A DNA stretch of 64,000 bases, from contig JAAYNI010000067.1 in NCBI GenBank assembly GCA_012520995.1, forward strand, positions 62,001 through 126,000, read 5' to 3'. The translations under genes were made by a program, and so were the position numbers. Below are positions 9,465 to 18,054 of this stretch, in pieces; the stretch's first letter is position 1, and each line of letters starts with the position of its first letter. The DNA comes from Candidatus Rifleibacteriota bacterium. Its GTDB lineage: Bacteria > Muiribacteriota > Ozemobacteria > Ozemobacterales > Ozemobacteraceae. The notes under the pieces were generated by a model. It was given only the letters and a program-made list of their open reading frames with translations. It did no database searches and was not told the origin of the DNA.

Positions 9465-10277
9465 ATGAAGTTCAGCCTTGAAAAAATAAAGTCTCCAAGT
9501 TCTTTTTTTCTCATTGCCGGTCCCTGTGTCATAGAAAGCTTTGACCTCTGTCTTGAAGTGGCTCAGGAATTGAAGAGAGTAGGGGAGAAGCTTAATATTC
9601 CATGTGTGTTCAAGGCGAGCTTTGACAAGGCTAACAGAACCTCCGGAGCCTCTTTCAGAGGCCCGGGGCTTGAACAGGGTCTGCAGATATTGGCGGATGT
9701 GAAATCCAAGACAGGCTTGCCCCTTCTTACTGATATTCACTGGCCTGAGCAGGCGAAACCAGTTGCGGAGGTTTGCGATATTTTGCAGATACCTGCATTT
9801 CTGTGTCGGCAAACAGACTTAACCTTGGCTGCAGCAGCAGAAGGCAAGCCAGTTAATATTAAAAAGGGACAATTTATGTCGCCTTGGGCCATGAAAAATC
9901 TGGTATCTAAAATCAGACAGGAAAACCCTGATTGCAAGGTTTTCTTGACTGAACGCGGGGCTTCTTTTGGCTACGGTGACTTGGTAGTTGATATGAGAAG
10001 CTTTCAAGTTATGTCTCCATTTTGTGATGCTGTTATTTATGATGCGACTCACTCTTTGCAGGTTCCTGCAACAACGGGCACTAAAACAGGTGGACAGAGA
10101 GAGTTTTTGCAGACACTTGCCTCTGCCGCTATGGCTACAGGATATGTGGACGGCATTTTCTTGGAGGCTCATCCTGAACCCGCAAAGTCTCCTTCAGATG
10201 CAGAAAATATACTTCCTTTAGAAGAACTGGAATCCTTAATTGCCCATCTTTTAAAAATTAAGCGGGCTGTTTCTTGA
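9465..10277 (+). CDS. kdsA: 3-deoxy-8-phosphooctulonate synthase
   Basis: IAGPCVIES, FKASFDKANRTS, TERGASFGYGDLVVDMR, DATHSLQ. Confidence 0.94.
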   Translation: MKFSLEKIKSPSSFFLIAGPCVIESFDLCLEVAQELKRVGEKLNIPCVFKASFDKANRTSGASFRGPGLEQGLQILADVKSKTGLPLLTDIHWPEQAKPVAEVCDILQIPAFLCRQTDLTLAAAAEGKPVNIKKGQFMSPWAMKNLVSKIRQENPDCKVFLTERGASFGYGDLVVDMRSFQVMSPFCDAVIYDATHSLQVPATTGTKTGGQREFLQTLASAAMATGYVDGIFLEAHPEPAKSPSDAENILPLEELESLIAHLLKIKRAVS

Positions 10278-11011
10278 AGAGACCTTGGGCAATCATTTGT
10301 CTTGTGCTTGCCTTGTTGTCAAGTTTGCCTATTTCTTTACAAGCCGCTACTATATACGTCTATACAGATGATAACGGACATTTAGTAGTGGTGAACGAAA
10401 AGGAAAGCATTCCCGAGGCTTATCGTTCAAAGGCAGTCAGACATATTATTTCGCCCTTTATACAAAACAAGGATAGTGCTGACGACTCTCATCAAAACAA
10501 TAAACAGGATATCTTTAGCTTTAAGAAAGAACATGGAAGGTCTTTAATAAAAGTAGCGGACAATGATAACCCTTCAAAGCATCTTTCGTCTGAAAAAAAA
10601 CTTGATAAAGACATAAATATAGCCGCTGTAAAGAAATCCGAAGAGCTGTTGAACCATATGAAAACAGCATGGGAAATTAACTTGGCAATTTCAAATATTT
10701 TACATAAAGAGAACAAACTTTCTGAACCTGCGAAGCATTTTGCTTTCAGAGCTGCTTTTGAGCTGAATAAAGCCTCGGAAATTAATATAGAATGGTCTAG
10801 GCCATCAAAAGAAATAGAGGCTTTTTCGGAAAAGCTGGACAGCTTTTTGCAAGAATTTATAACTTTTCAAATGTCAGTTTCCAATGACTTCGCGATGGGA
10901 AATCACAATATGGTAATGGCAACGCTTCCTTCGTTTTTAGAATATTCCAGAGTAAAGCTGGGTGACTTGTTCGATTTCTTGGAAAAGATGCAAAATGAAG
11001 ACTCAGATTGA
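10274..11011 (+). CDS. Exported protein with DUF4124-like N-terminus
   Basis: Signal peptide then IYVYTDDNGHLVVVNEKESIPEAYR; TTG start. Confidence 0.6.
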   Translation: MKRPWAIICLVLALLSSLPISLQAATIYVYTDDNGHLVVVNEKESIPEAYRSKAVRHIISPFIQNKDSADDSHQNNKQDIFSFKKEHGRSLIKVADNDNPSKHLSSEKKLDKDINIAAVKKSEELLNHMKTAWEINLAISNILHKENKLSEPAKHFAFRAAFELNKASEINIEWSRPSKEIEAFSEKLDSFLQEFITFQMSVSNDFAMGNHNMVMATLPSFLEYSRVKLGDLFDFLEKMQNEDSD

Positions 11012-11690
11012 TAATTTATTTTTTGAACGCCGTTTGCGCGAAGATGGTTTTAAATTTATAGCGGGCGGTGACGAGGCTGGCAGAGGTCCTTGGGCTGGAG
11101 ATGTTTATGCTGCTTTTGTAATACTGAATCCTGAGTTTTATTTAGAAGGTCTCAATGATTCAAAAAAGTTGACGGCGAAAAAACGTGAAATTTTAAGCGA
11201 AGAGATAAAGAGCCGTGCTTTGGCTTATTCCATTGCTTCAGCTTCGCCTGAAGAAATTGACAAGCTGAATATACTTGAGGCTACAAGACTGGCTTTTAAG
11301 AGAGCTTTTGAAGGGTTGCACATAACTCCTGATTATGTTCTTTTAGACTTTATTCAACTTCCTTGGCTTCAAACGCCTCATGAGGCTCTGGTTAAAGGCG
11401 ATTCTCTTAGCGCTTCCATCTCTGCTGCATCAATCTTGGCAAAGGTTGCCAGAGACAAAGAAATGGAAAGTATGGCGTTGAAATATCCTGAATATGCCTT
11501 TGACAAGCACAAAGGGTACGGAACCGCTCTTCATAAAGAAATGCTTTTGAAATATGGTCCTTGCGAGATTCATCGCAAAAGCTTCAAGCCGGTTAAAGAG
11601 CTTTTACAGGAACCTTTTGAATCAGTATCTAAAGACTCCTCTTTTAAAATTCCCTTAAACAAATTTCCTCAACAAAACTCCTTGTTTTAG
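10995..11690 (+). CDS. rnhB: Ribonuclease HII
   Basis: GGDEAGRGPWAG, NDSKKL, SAASILAKVARDKEM, HKGYGT; start at the internal Met. Confidence 0.92.
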   Translation: MKTQIDNLFFERRLREDGFKFIAGGDEAGRGPWAGDVYAAFVILNPEFYLEGLNDSKKLTAKKREILSEEIKSRALAYSIASASPEEIDKLNILEATRLAFKRAFEGLHITPDYVLLDFIQLPWLQTPHEALVKGDSLSASISAASILAKVARDKEMESMALKYPEYAFDKHKGYGTALHKEMLLKYGPCEIHRKSFKPVKELLQEPFESVSKDSSFKIPLNKFPQQNSLF

Positions 11691-11706
11691 CTTCAAAGAA
11701 CATATT

Positions 11707-12735
11707 TTGATGAAAGGAAAGCAAGGCTATTTCATGACTGATTTAAAACTATATAGAAGAGAGGTTTTGAACAGCTTTGAGGGAAGAAGCTTGACGATAA
11801 TTAACGGCAAGCCTGAGCAGGTTGCTTCTTCTGATGCCAATATTGCTGCTAAAGGTCTTGCTGGTAAAGATAATGACAGTCTTGTTCTTAGCGGTAAACA
11901 AAACAGCGAAACAGCTGAACTTTTGAAAAATTTTACTGCTAATGATTTGCAGACTTTTAAATCTTACGGGATTTTATTGACAGCAGACAACTTGAAAAAG
12001 CTTCAAGAAATCTTTGCTCAAATGCCTAAAGGATTTAAAAATCCGGAAATAGCCAGTTTGATTTTTTCGCGTGGACTTTCCGTTTCAAGTTTGCCTTTCT
12101 TGAATAAATACTTTACCGGAAATTTGAAATTCGCTTCCATATTTGAACATTTGCCGGAAGCAAAGCTAGCTTCTTTGAAGAATATATTTTCCTTTGCCAC
12201 CAGCTTAGAGGGAATTGAAAAACTTGTAACGGAATTGATTAGTGGAGCGTGGCGAGAGAATCTCAAAAAAACTACTTCCTTCTGTGAGGGACTTGCAGAA
12301 AATCTGTTTTTTCAAGAACTTCTTTCTTCAAAAATTGAAGATTACAACCGTATTTATTTTCAGATGCCGCTATTTTGGCAAAACAACGATTTTCCCGATA
12401 CTTTGGAAGGTGAAGCCTACGTGCCTCTCGACAAAGAGGGCAAAAAAAATAAAGATTCTGCATTAAGACTCTTACTTTCACCACCCAGACTGGGACAGAT
12501 GGAAGTTTCCTTGCATTCTTTGGATGCAACTCTTTGGGTCCACATGGGTGTACAGAAGGCTGTTTTGCCGTTGTTTCAATCTATTATAGGCGATATCAGG
12601 GAGGCTGTGTTAAATCGGGGAGATTATGAAAAGGTTATTGTCTCTTCTGGAGAAGCAAGAAACTTGCAGAATTTTTTCAGCTTGAAAAATGAGAGGTTTG
12701 ACAATACTGCTTCCAAAATAGATTTTAAGGCTTAA
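11707..12735 (+). CDS. FliK-like C-terminal domain protein
   Basis: C-terminal LRLLLSPPRLGQMEVSLHSLDATLWVHMGVQKAVLPLFQSIIGDIREAVLNRG resembles the hook-length control C-terminal domain. Confidence 0.6.
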   Translation: MMKGKQGYFMTDLKLYRREVLNSFEGRSLTIINGKPEQVASSDANIAAKGLAGKDNDSLVLSGKQNSETAELLKNFTANDLQTFKSYGILLTADNLKKLQEIFAQMPKGFKNPEIASLIFSRGLSVSSLPFLNKYFTGNLKFASIFEHLPEAKLASLKNIFSFATSLEGIEKLVTELISGAWRENLKKTTSFCEGLAENLFFQELLSSKIEDYNRIYFQMPLFWQNNDFPDTLEGEAYVPLDKEGKKNKDSALRLLLSPPRLGQMEVSLHSLDATLWVHMGVQKAVLPLFQSIIGDIREAVLNRGDYEKVIVSSGEARNLQNFFSLKNERFDNTASKIDFKA

Positions 12736-12737
12736 GT

Positions 12738-14111
12738 TTATCGAGAGCTTTCTATCTCAGTGTTCTTTTTCTTTTTTTTCTGCTGATTTACAATGTAGAA
12801 TGAAGTGCCCAGGAGCATTACAAGAAATTCAGTTGCTGGGAAAGAAAGCCATACGCCTGTTATCCCAAATAGTTTGGATAGAAAAAACACCATTGGAATT
12901 ATGAGCAAGAAGCCGCGTAAAAAAGAAATTATGTGAGCGGGCTTTGCATAATCGGTTGAAGTAAAATATATAGAAATTATTATGTTAAAGCCGACAAAGG
13001 GACAGGCTATAAAATAGAGTTTTAATCCTTGTACAGCAATGGCTTGCAGAAGTTGATTGCATTCACTGTTGAATATAGAGGCTATAGAAGAAGCCTTGAA
13101 AAATATTCCTGTGTAAATGAATGCGGATAAAAGCAGCATGGTGGTTAAAGCATATTTTAATATGCTTTGTATTTTTTTTGTATTGCCTGCTCCGAAGTTG
13201 CTGCTGATTATGGGTTGAATTCCCTGAGCTATTCCAGTGTAAACAGCAATTACCACAAGCGAAAGATTGGCGATGATACCATAAGCTGCAACTCCTGTGT
13301 TTCCTTGCAGAGAAAGAATTATGTTGTTGAATATGATCATCACTATTCCTGAAGACATCTCAGTAATTAAGGAAGGCAGACCGCTGGAAAAGAAACCTGC
13401 GGCAAATTCGGCACTGAATTTGCATCTGGCAAAGTGAAAATTATTTTTCTTTTTTATGAAATGCGGAGATAAAATCAATATGCTTATTATGGGAGCGAGA
13501 GCTGTTGCAAGCACGGCTCCGAACATTCCCATTTGTAAGGGAAAAATAAATATATAGTCCAAAATAATGTTAGATACGCTGCCGCCAAGCATGGCTGCCA
13601 TTGAAAGTTGTGGAGCTCCGTCATTTCTAACAAAACATATAAGCAAATTATTTGTTAAGAAAGCTGGAGCGAAGAGCAAGAGCACTTGAATATACGTTTT
13701 TGTCATCGAAAACAGATTTTCATCTGCTCTTAAAACTCTGACAATAGATTCGCTTAAGAAAAGCCCACTCAGGAAGAGCAATACGGAAAATATCGCAGTT
13801 AAATAAACAGCATTAGTAAATATTCTGTTGCTGTTTTTCTGATTTTGTCTGCTTTTTTGAATTGAAAATTTCGTTCCTGCTCCCATTCCAATCATAAGGC
13901 CAATTCCGCTTATGAAACTGTAAATCGGGATAGCTAAATTAAGGGCTGCCAATCCGTTAGTGCCAAGGGATTTCGAAATAAAAAATGTGTCAGCTAAGAT
14001 ATACCCTGAAAGACCGAGCATTCCCAAAACATTTAAAGACGAATATTTTGCAAAGTCCATAAAGCAACTGTCTTTGGAGTTATTATGCGATTTTATGTTT
14101 TTGGGGCTCAT
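12738..14111 (-). CDS. MATE family multidrug/Na+ antiporter
   Basis: 457 aa, 12 hydrophobic segments, MATE-type GMGAGTKFSIQKS and IAQGIQPIISSNFGAGN motifs. Confidence 0.88.
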   Translation of the reverse strand: MSPKNIKSHNNSKDSCFMDFAKYSSLNVLGMLGLSGYILADTFFISKSLGTNGLAALNLAIPIYSFISGIGLMIGMGAGTKFSIQKSRQNQKNSNRIFTNAVYLTAIFSVLLFLSGLFLSESIVRVLRADENLFSMTKTYIQVLLLFAPAFLTNNLLICFVRNDGAPQLSMAAMLGGSVSNIILDYIFIFPLQMGMFGAVLATALAPIISILILSPHFIKKKNNFHFARCKFSAEFAAGFFSSGLPSLITEMSSGIVMIIFNNIILSLQGNTGVAAYGIIANLSLVVIAVYTGIAQGIQPIISSNFGAGNTKKIQSILKYALTTMLLLSAFIYTGIFFKASSIASIFNSECNQLLQAIAVQGLKLYFIACPFVGFNIIISIYFTSTDYAKPAHIISFLRGFLLIIPMVFFLSKLFGITGVWLSFPATEFLVMLLGTSFYIVNQQKKKKKNTEIESSR

Positions 14112-14180
14112 TGATCTTGATATGTGCTTTTCAAAGTTCTGTAGATATTTTATGTGTTTTGGTTATTTTATAGTTATAGG

Positions 14181-14284
14181 CATGGCATAAAAATAAAACG
14201 CTTGCTTTTCACTCCTTCTATGGCCTAACGGAATGAAAACAAGCGTTTACCCGGCGGTAAATTTATTTCAAATTTTATGCCATG
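14181..14284. repeat. Nested inverted-repeat element
   Basis: Outer 12-bp perfect arms CATGGCATAAAA/TTTTATGCCATG; inner AAACGCTTG/CAAGCGTTT. Confidence 0.75.
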
Positions 14285-14584
14285 AAAAGATATAAAAGTC
14301 AAGAATGGTGTGCTTTGAGAGTTGCTTAGGGGCTTTATGCTAACTCTAAAAAAGTTGGCAAAATGAGAGCGGCAAAGATTTTTGATTGTCTCTGAAAGCT
14401 TTTTGCCTTGAATGCTTCAGAGGTTTGAATTATTATGCAAGAGTTAAAAAAAGCATAATAAAGCCGATATAAAACATGTCAGAATAGGTACAGGAAAATT
14501 AATGACTCTTTATATCGCTTCACAAAGTTTTTGCTGCGAAATAATTATGTTATGTACACTAGTTTTTGTTGAGCAAACTTAACT

Positions 14585-14887
14585 ATGGATAAAAAAACAG
14601 ATAGCAAAATGAAGTTTGATGAAATCGCAGTCGCCTTGAAATATGATTTCATTTCGGATAGTGATGTGCCGAAGATATTAGCTTCTGGCAGAGGTTTTAT
14701 TGCTCAAAAGATTTTAGAAACTGCGAAAAAACACAATATTCCAGTTGAGGAAAACAGGCCTCTTTCAGAAGCTTTAGCCAAGGTTCCGGCAGGTTCGGAA
14801 ATACCTATGGAGCTTTGGAGCGCTGTTGCAGAAATTCTTGCTCAGATTTATCTTCTTGAGTCTAGAGGGGGAGGGAAGAACCCTTGA
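14585..14887 (+). CDS. FlhB/EscU-like C-terminal domain protein (FlhX/YlqH-type)
   Basis: IAVALKYDFISDSDVPKILASGRGFIAQKILETAKKHNIPVEENRPLSEAL matches the FlhB cytoplasmic domain; no NPTH or TM region. Confidence 0.85.
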   Translation: MDKKTDSKMKFDEIAVALKYDFISDSDVPKILASGRGFIAQKILETAKKHNIPVEENRPLSEALAKVPAGSEIPMELWSAVAEILAQIYLLESRGGGKNP

Positions 14888-15258
14888 TAACCTCAAAACA
14901 GTTGTTGGGAAAAGAATGTGAAGAGGCGGCTTTACGATTTTTGCTGAAAAGAGGTTTAAGGCTGGTTGCCCGTAACTATTCCACGAAATTGGGTGAAATA
15001 GATCTGATTATGAAAGACGGCGAGGTTCTTGTTTTTGTGGAAGTTCGTTCTAAAACAGACTCAACGCATGGCACCCCTTTGGAAACAATTGATTACGCCA
15101 AAAGAAGACGAATTGAAAAGGTTGCTGCTGCTTATTTGCGAGATTACCATATTTCTCAGGATGTTTTTTGCAGATTTGATGCTGTTGGTATAACAATCAC
15201 TTCTGACGGTGAGCAAAAATTGGAATATATTGAGAATGCCTTTTGGGAAGGCGAATAA
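14884..15258 (+). CDS. yraN: YraN family (UPF0102) nuclease-like protein
   Basis: GKECEEAALRFLLKRGLRLVARNYSTKLGEIDLIMKDGEVLVFVEVRSK. Confidence 0.9.
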   Translation: MITSKQLLGKECEEAALRFLLKRGLRLVARNYSTKLGEIDLIMKDGEVLVFVEVRSKTDSTHGTPLETIDYAKRRRIEKVAAAYLRDYHISQDVFCRFDAVGITITSDGEQKLEYIENAFWEGE

Positions 15259-15289
15259 AAATGAAAAAATACACACATAGGCGGTTTAT

Positions 15290-17821
15290 ATGAAATACAG
15301 ATTTTTATCAGCGGTTTTATGTACAGTCATGATTTTTAATATAGCTTTTGAGGCTTCCGCACAGTCTATGTTTTCAGAGAAGTCAAAAAGCAGACAGAAC
15401 ATGGCAGGCAGAACGACTTCTTATTCACGTGAACCTGAACTCAGGGGGGATGCCTATTATGAACAGCGTATAGCTGAATTGAAAAATGAGTTGGCTCAGA
15501 AAGAGAGGCGCCTTGAAGCGACGGCAGTTTCAAATGAGAAGGGATTGAAAAATTTCGGAGCAAATTTTTTCGCAAATTATGAAAATGCTTTGTTGCCTTT
15601 GCCTGATACCGCAGCTCCGGAAAATTATGTTTTATCAAAAGGTGACGATTTGACCTTTTTTGCTTGGTCTGATATGGGCGATGTCACCTATGAAGAGACT
15701 AGAGTGAACGGCGAGGGACAAGCTTACTTGCCAATGTTTGGAGTCGTTCCTGTGGCGGGAAAGACAATAAAGGCGGTTGAAGCCAATTTGCGCGCCATGC
15801 TAGGCGATAGGGCAAAGAATCTTAAGTTCAGTCTTGCAGTTAAGAGTATAAAGCCTGTTCAGGTTTTTGTTGCGGGTGAAGTTAATAACCCGGGTTCTAT
15901 TGTAGTTTCAGGTTTAACCACTGCTTTTTCAGTGCTTTATTCAGCAGGAGGCCCCAATTCTAACGGCAGCTTGCGCAATATTATGCTTGTAACTTCTTCT
16001 GGAGAAGTCAAGAAAATAGACTTCTATAAATATTTTCTCAATGGCGACAAATCTCAGGATTTGCCTATTAAAAGCGGAGATACTTTATTTGTGCCTGCGA
16101 CTTCAAAAAAAGTAAGTATTGCAGGTTCAGTTTTACGTCCCGCAATTTACGAAATATACGATGGAATGACTCTTTCTAAGGCTTTAGAAATGGCAGGTGG
16201 CCTGCAGCCTGGAGCTAGAGTCAGCAGAGTTTCTATAAAAAGATGGAGCCAGGATGAACGCCGAAAAACTTTTGACGTTGATACAAGCAATTTGTCGACT
16301 ATGTCTACCTTTAAAGTGCTTCCGGGAGATGAAATAGAAGCTTATATGGGTAGCCAAAAGCTTACTAATAGCCTTTTGATCACTGGGCCAGTGGCTTTGC
16401 CTGGTTATTATTCCTTTGCTGAGGGAATGACCGTGAAAGATCTTGTGGCAAAGGCTGGAGGAGTCTTGGCACATGAAGTCAGCTATAAAACAGGCAAGAT
16501 TGTAAGACAGTTGGAAGGCGGAAAAGAACAAATAATCAACTTTGACTTGGGTGCTGCGCTTTCAGGAGATGCTCATTCAGATAGAGCTTTGAAAGAGCTT
16601 GATCAAGTAATTCTTTTTGAAGAAAAAGATATAGAATATTCAGAAGATGTTGTAAGAATTGGCGGCGGGGTAGTAGAACCAGGGAAGTATCGTTATTTCA
16701 AAGGCATGAGACTTTCGGATCTGATATCACTTGCAAAAGGCCTTAAGCCTGAAGCTTTTGGAGAGGCAGAGATATCCTTTGTTGGCAGTGACGGCAGAAT
16801 GAAAATTATAAGAACAGATGCCAAAGCTGCTATTTCAAAACCTGCTGGCGAAAATGATATAGCTTTGGGAGCTAATTATCATGTGAATATAGTCGTGAAT
16901 TACGTAGCTTCACGTAAGCCTGATTTGGTAACGGTTAAGGGTGCTTTGAGAAAAAATGGAGTTTTTGCTGTTGATACCTCTAAGGATACGCTTTGGGATC
17001 TTATAGAAAGGGCAGGCGGCTTTGCGAAAAATGCTTATCCGCAAGGCTTGATGCTTTTCAGAAAGAAAGAATCTCTCGGAAATGCTATACAACTTAAGAT
17101 TATCAATGATTCATTTGGTTTGCTGGCAGAACAGTTGAATGCACAACCTGTTATTAATGAAGAAGATAAAGACTCGAACAGTTTCTCGGAAGCGCTTGCC
17201 AAAGCTGAGAAAGAAAATAGAGAGAAAACTCAAGAGATGAAGGCGGTACAGAGAGATGAAAGCCTTTTGCTTGGTTTCTCAAAGTCTGATATGACAAATA
17301 TATCTGTTCCTGAATTTGGCAAAAATATTGAAAAAAGTCCTAATCCATTTCTCCCGCTGGAGACAGAAGTTAAAGAGGAAAGTTCAAAAGATCCTGAGTT
17401 TGTGCGAATAGTTCTTTTCACTGCATCTCTTAAAATGAAGGAGCTTGAAAAGCTCTTGAAGGACGTGAAAATGTATGACGGCGACAGACTTTACATACCT
17501 GAAGTTCCCACTACAGTAACGGTAGTCGGACAGGTTATGCAGCCTTCGACTCAGGCTTATAAAGCTCGCAGAACTCCAGGGCATTATATAAGAAGCAGCG
17601 GTGGCTACAACCCCTTTGCTGACAGACGTAGGACTTTCATAGTGAAAGTGGATGGAAATATCAAGCGCCAAGGCGAAGTTAAATATATTGAACCTGGCGA
17701 TGTAGTAGTTATTCCTGCAAGAATAGATACTCCAAAAAAATACACTCTTAAGGACTATTCTTCTTTAGCTTCTATCATAGGCAGCCTTGCTATGACCTAC
17801 AAAGTAATCAATGATAATTAA
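15290..17821 (+). CDS. Polysaccharide biosynthesis/export protein with multiple SLBB domains
   Basis: Signal peptide; poly_export-like YVLSKGDDLTFFAWSD; repeated SLBB (VFVAGEVNNPGSIVVSG, VSIAGSVLRPAIYEI). Confidence 0.85.
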   Translation: MKYRFLSAVLCTVMIFNIAFEASAQSMFSEKSKSRQNMAGRTTSYSREPELRGDAYYEQRIAELKNELAQKERRLEATAVSNEKGLKNFGANFFANYENALLPLPDTAAPENYVLSKGDDLTFFAWSDMGDVTYEETRVNGEGQAYLPMFGVVPVAGKTIKAVEANLRAMLGDRAKNLKFSLAVKSIKPVQVFVAGEVNNPGSIVVSGLTTAFSVLYSAGGPNSNGSLRNIMLVTSSGEVKKIDFYKYFLNGDKSQDLPIKSGDTLFVPATSKKVSIAGSVLRPAIYEIYDGMTLSKALEMAGGLQPGARVSRVSIKRWSQDERRKTFDVDTSNLSTMSTFKVLPGDEIEAYMGSQKLTNSLLITGPVALPGYYSFAEGMTVKDLVAKAGGVLAHEVSYKTGKIVRQLEGGKEQIINFDLGAALSGDAHSDRALKELDQVILFEEKDIEYSEDVVRIGGGVVEPGKYRYFKGMRLSDLISLAKGLKPEAFGEAEISFVGSDGRMKIIRTDAKAAISKPAGENDIALGANYHVNIVVNYVASRKPDLVTVKGALRKNGVFAVDTSKDTLWDLIERAGGFAKNAYPQGLMLFRKKESLGNAIQLKIINDSFGLLAEQLNAQPVINEEDKDSNSFSEALAKAEKENREKTQEMKAVQRDESLLLGFSKSDMTNISVPEFGKNIEKSPNPFLPLETEVKEESSKDPEFVRIVLFTASLKMKELEKLLKDVKMYDGDRLYIPEVPTTVTVVGQVMQPSTQAYKARRTPGHYIRSSGGYNPFADRRRTFIVKVDGNIKRQGEVKYIEPGDVVVIPARIDTPKKYTLKDYSSLASIIGSLAMTYKVINDN

Positions 17822-17845
17822 GCGTTATCTTATTGTGGCTAAGAT

Positions 17846-17893
17846 TGCACAGTGATTAGCGGGCGGCTAACTGCCAGCTAATCACTATGTGCT
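17846..17893. terminator. Hairpin downstream of the SLBB gene
   Basis: AGTGATTAGC/GCTAATCACT arms (17851-17860/17877-17886), extended by GCACA/TGTGC; no strong T-run. Confidence 0.5.
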
Positions 17894-17900
17894 ACCCATG

Positions 17901-17989
17901 CTAGTGTGGTGCCTGTATCAGATAAACATAAAGAGTTTATTGATTTGCTTGCATTGAATAGGCGATTTTTAGTTGAAACAAAGCGCTAG
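17901..17989 (+). repeat. MITE-like element family 1, copy C
   Basis: CTAG...CTAG flanks, TIR-like ends, similar to 24122-24213. Confidence 0.65.
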
Positions 17990-18054
17990 TTCTTGCCTAT
18001 TCATTTGCAAATTTGTATCATGTCATGAGATAAAACCTGTTCAACAAGGAGTAA

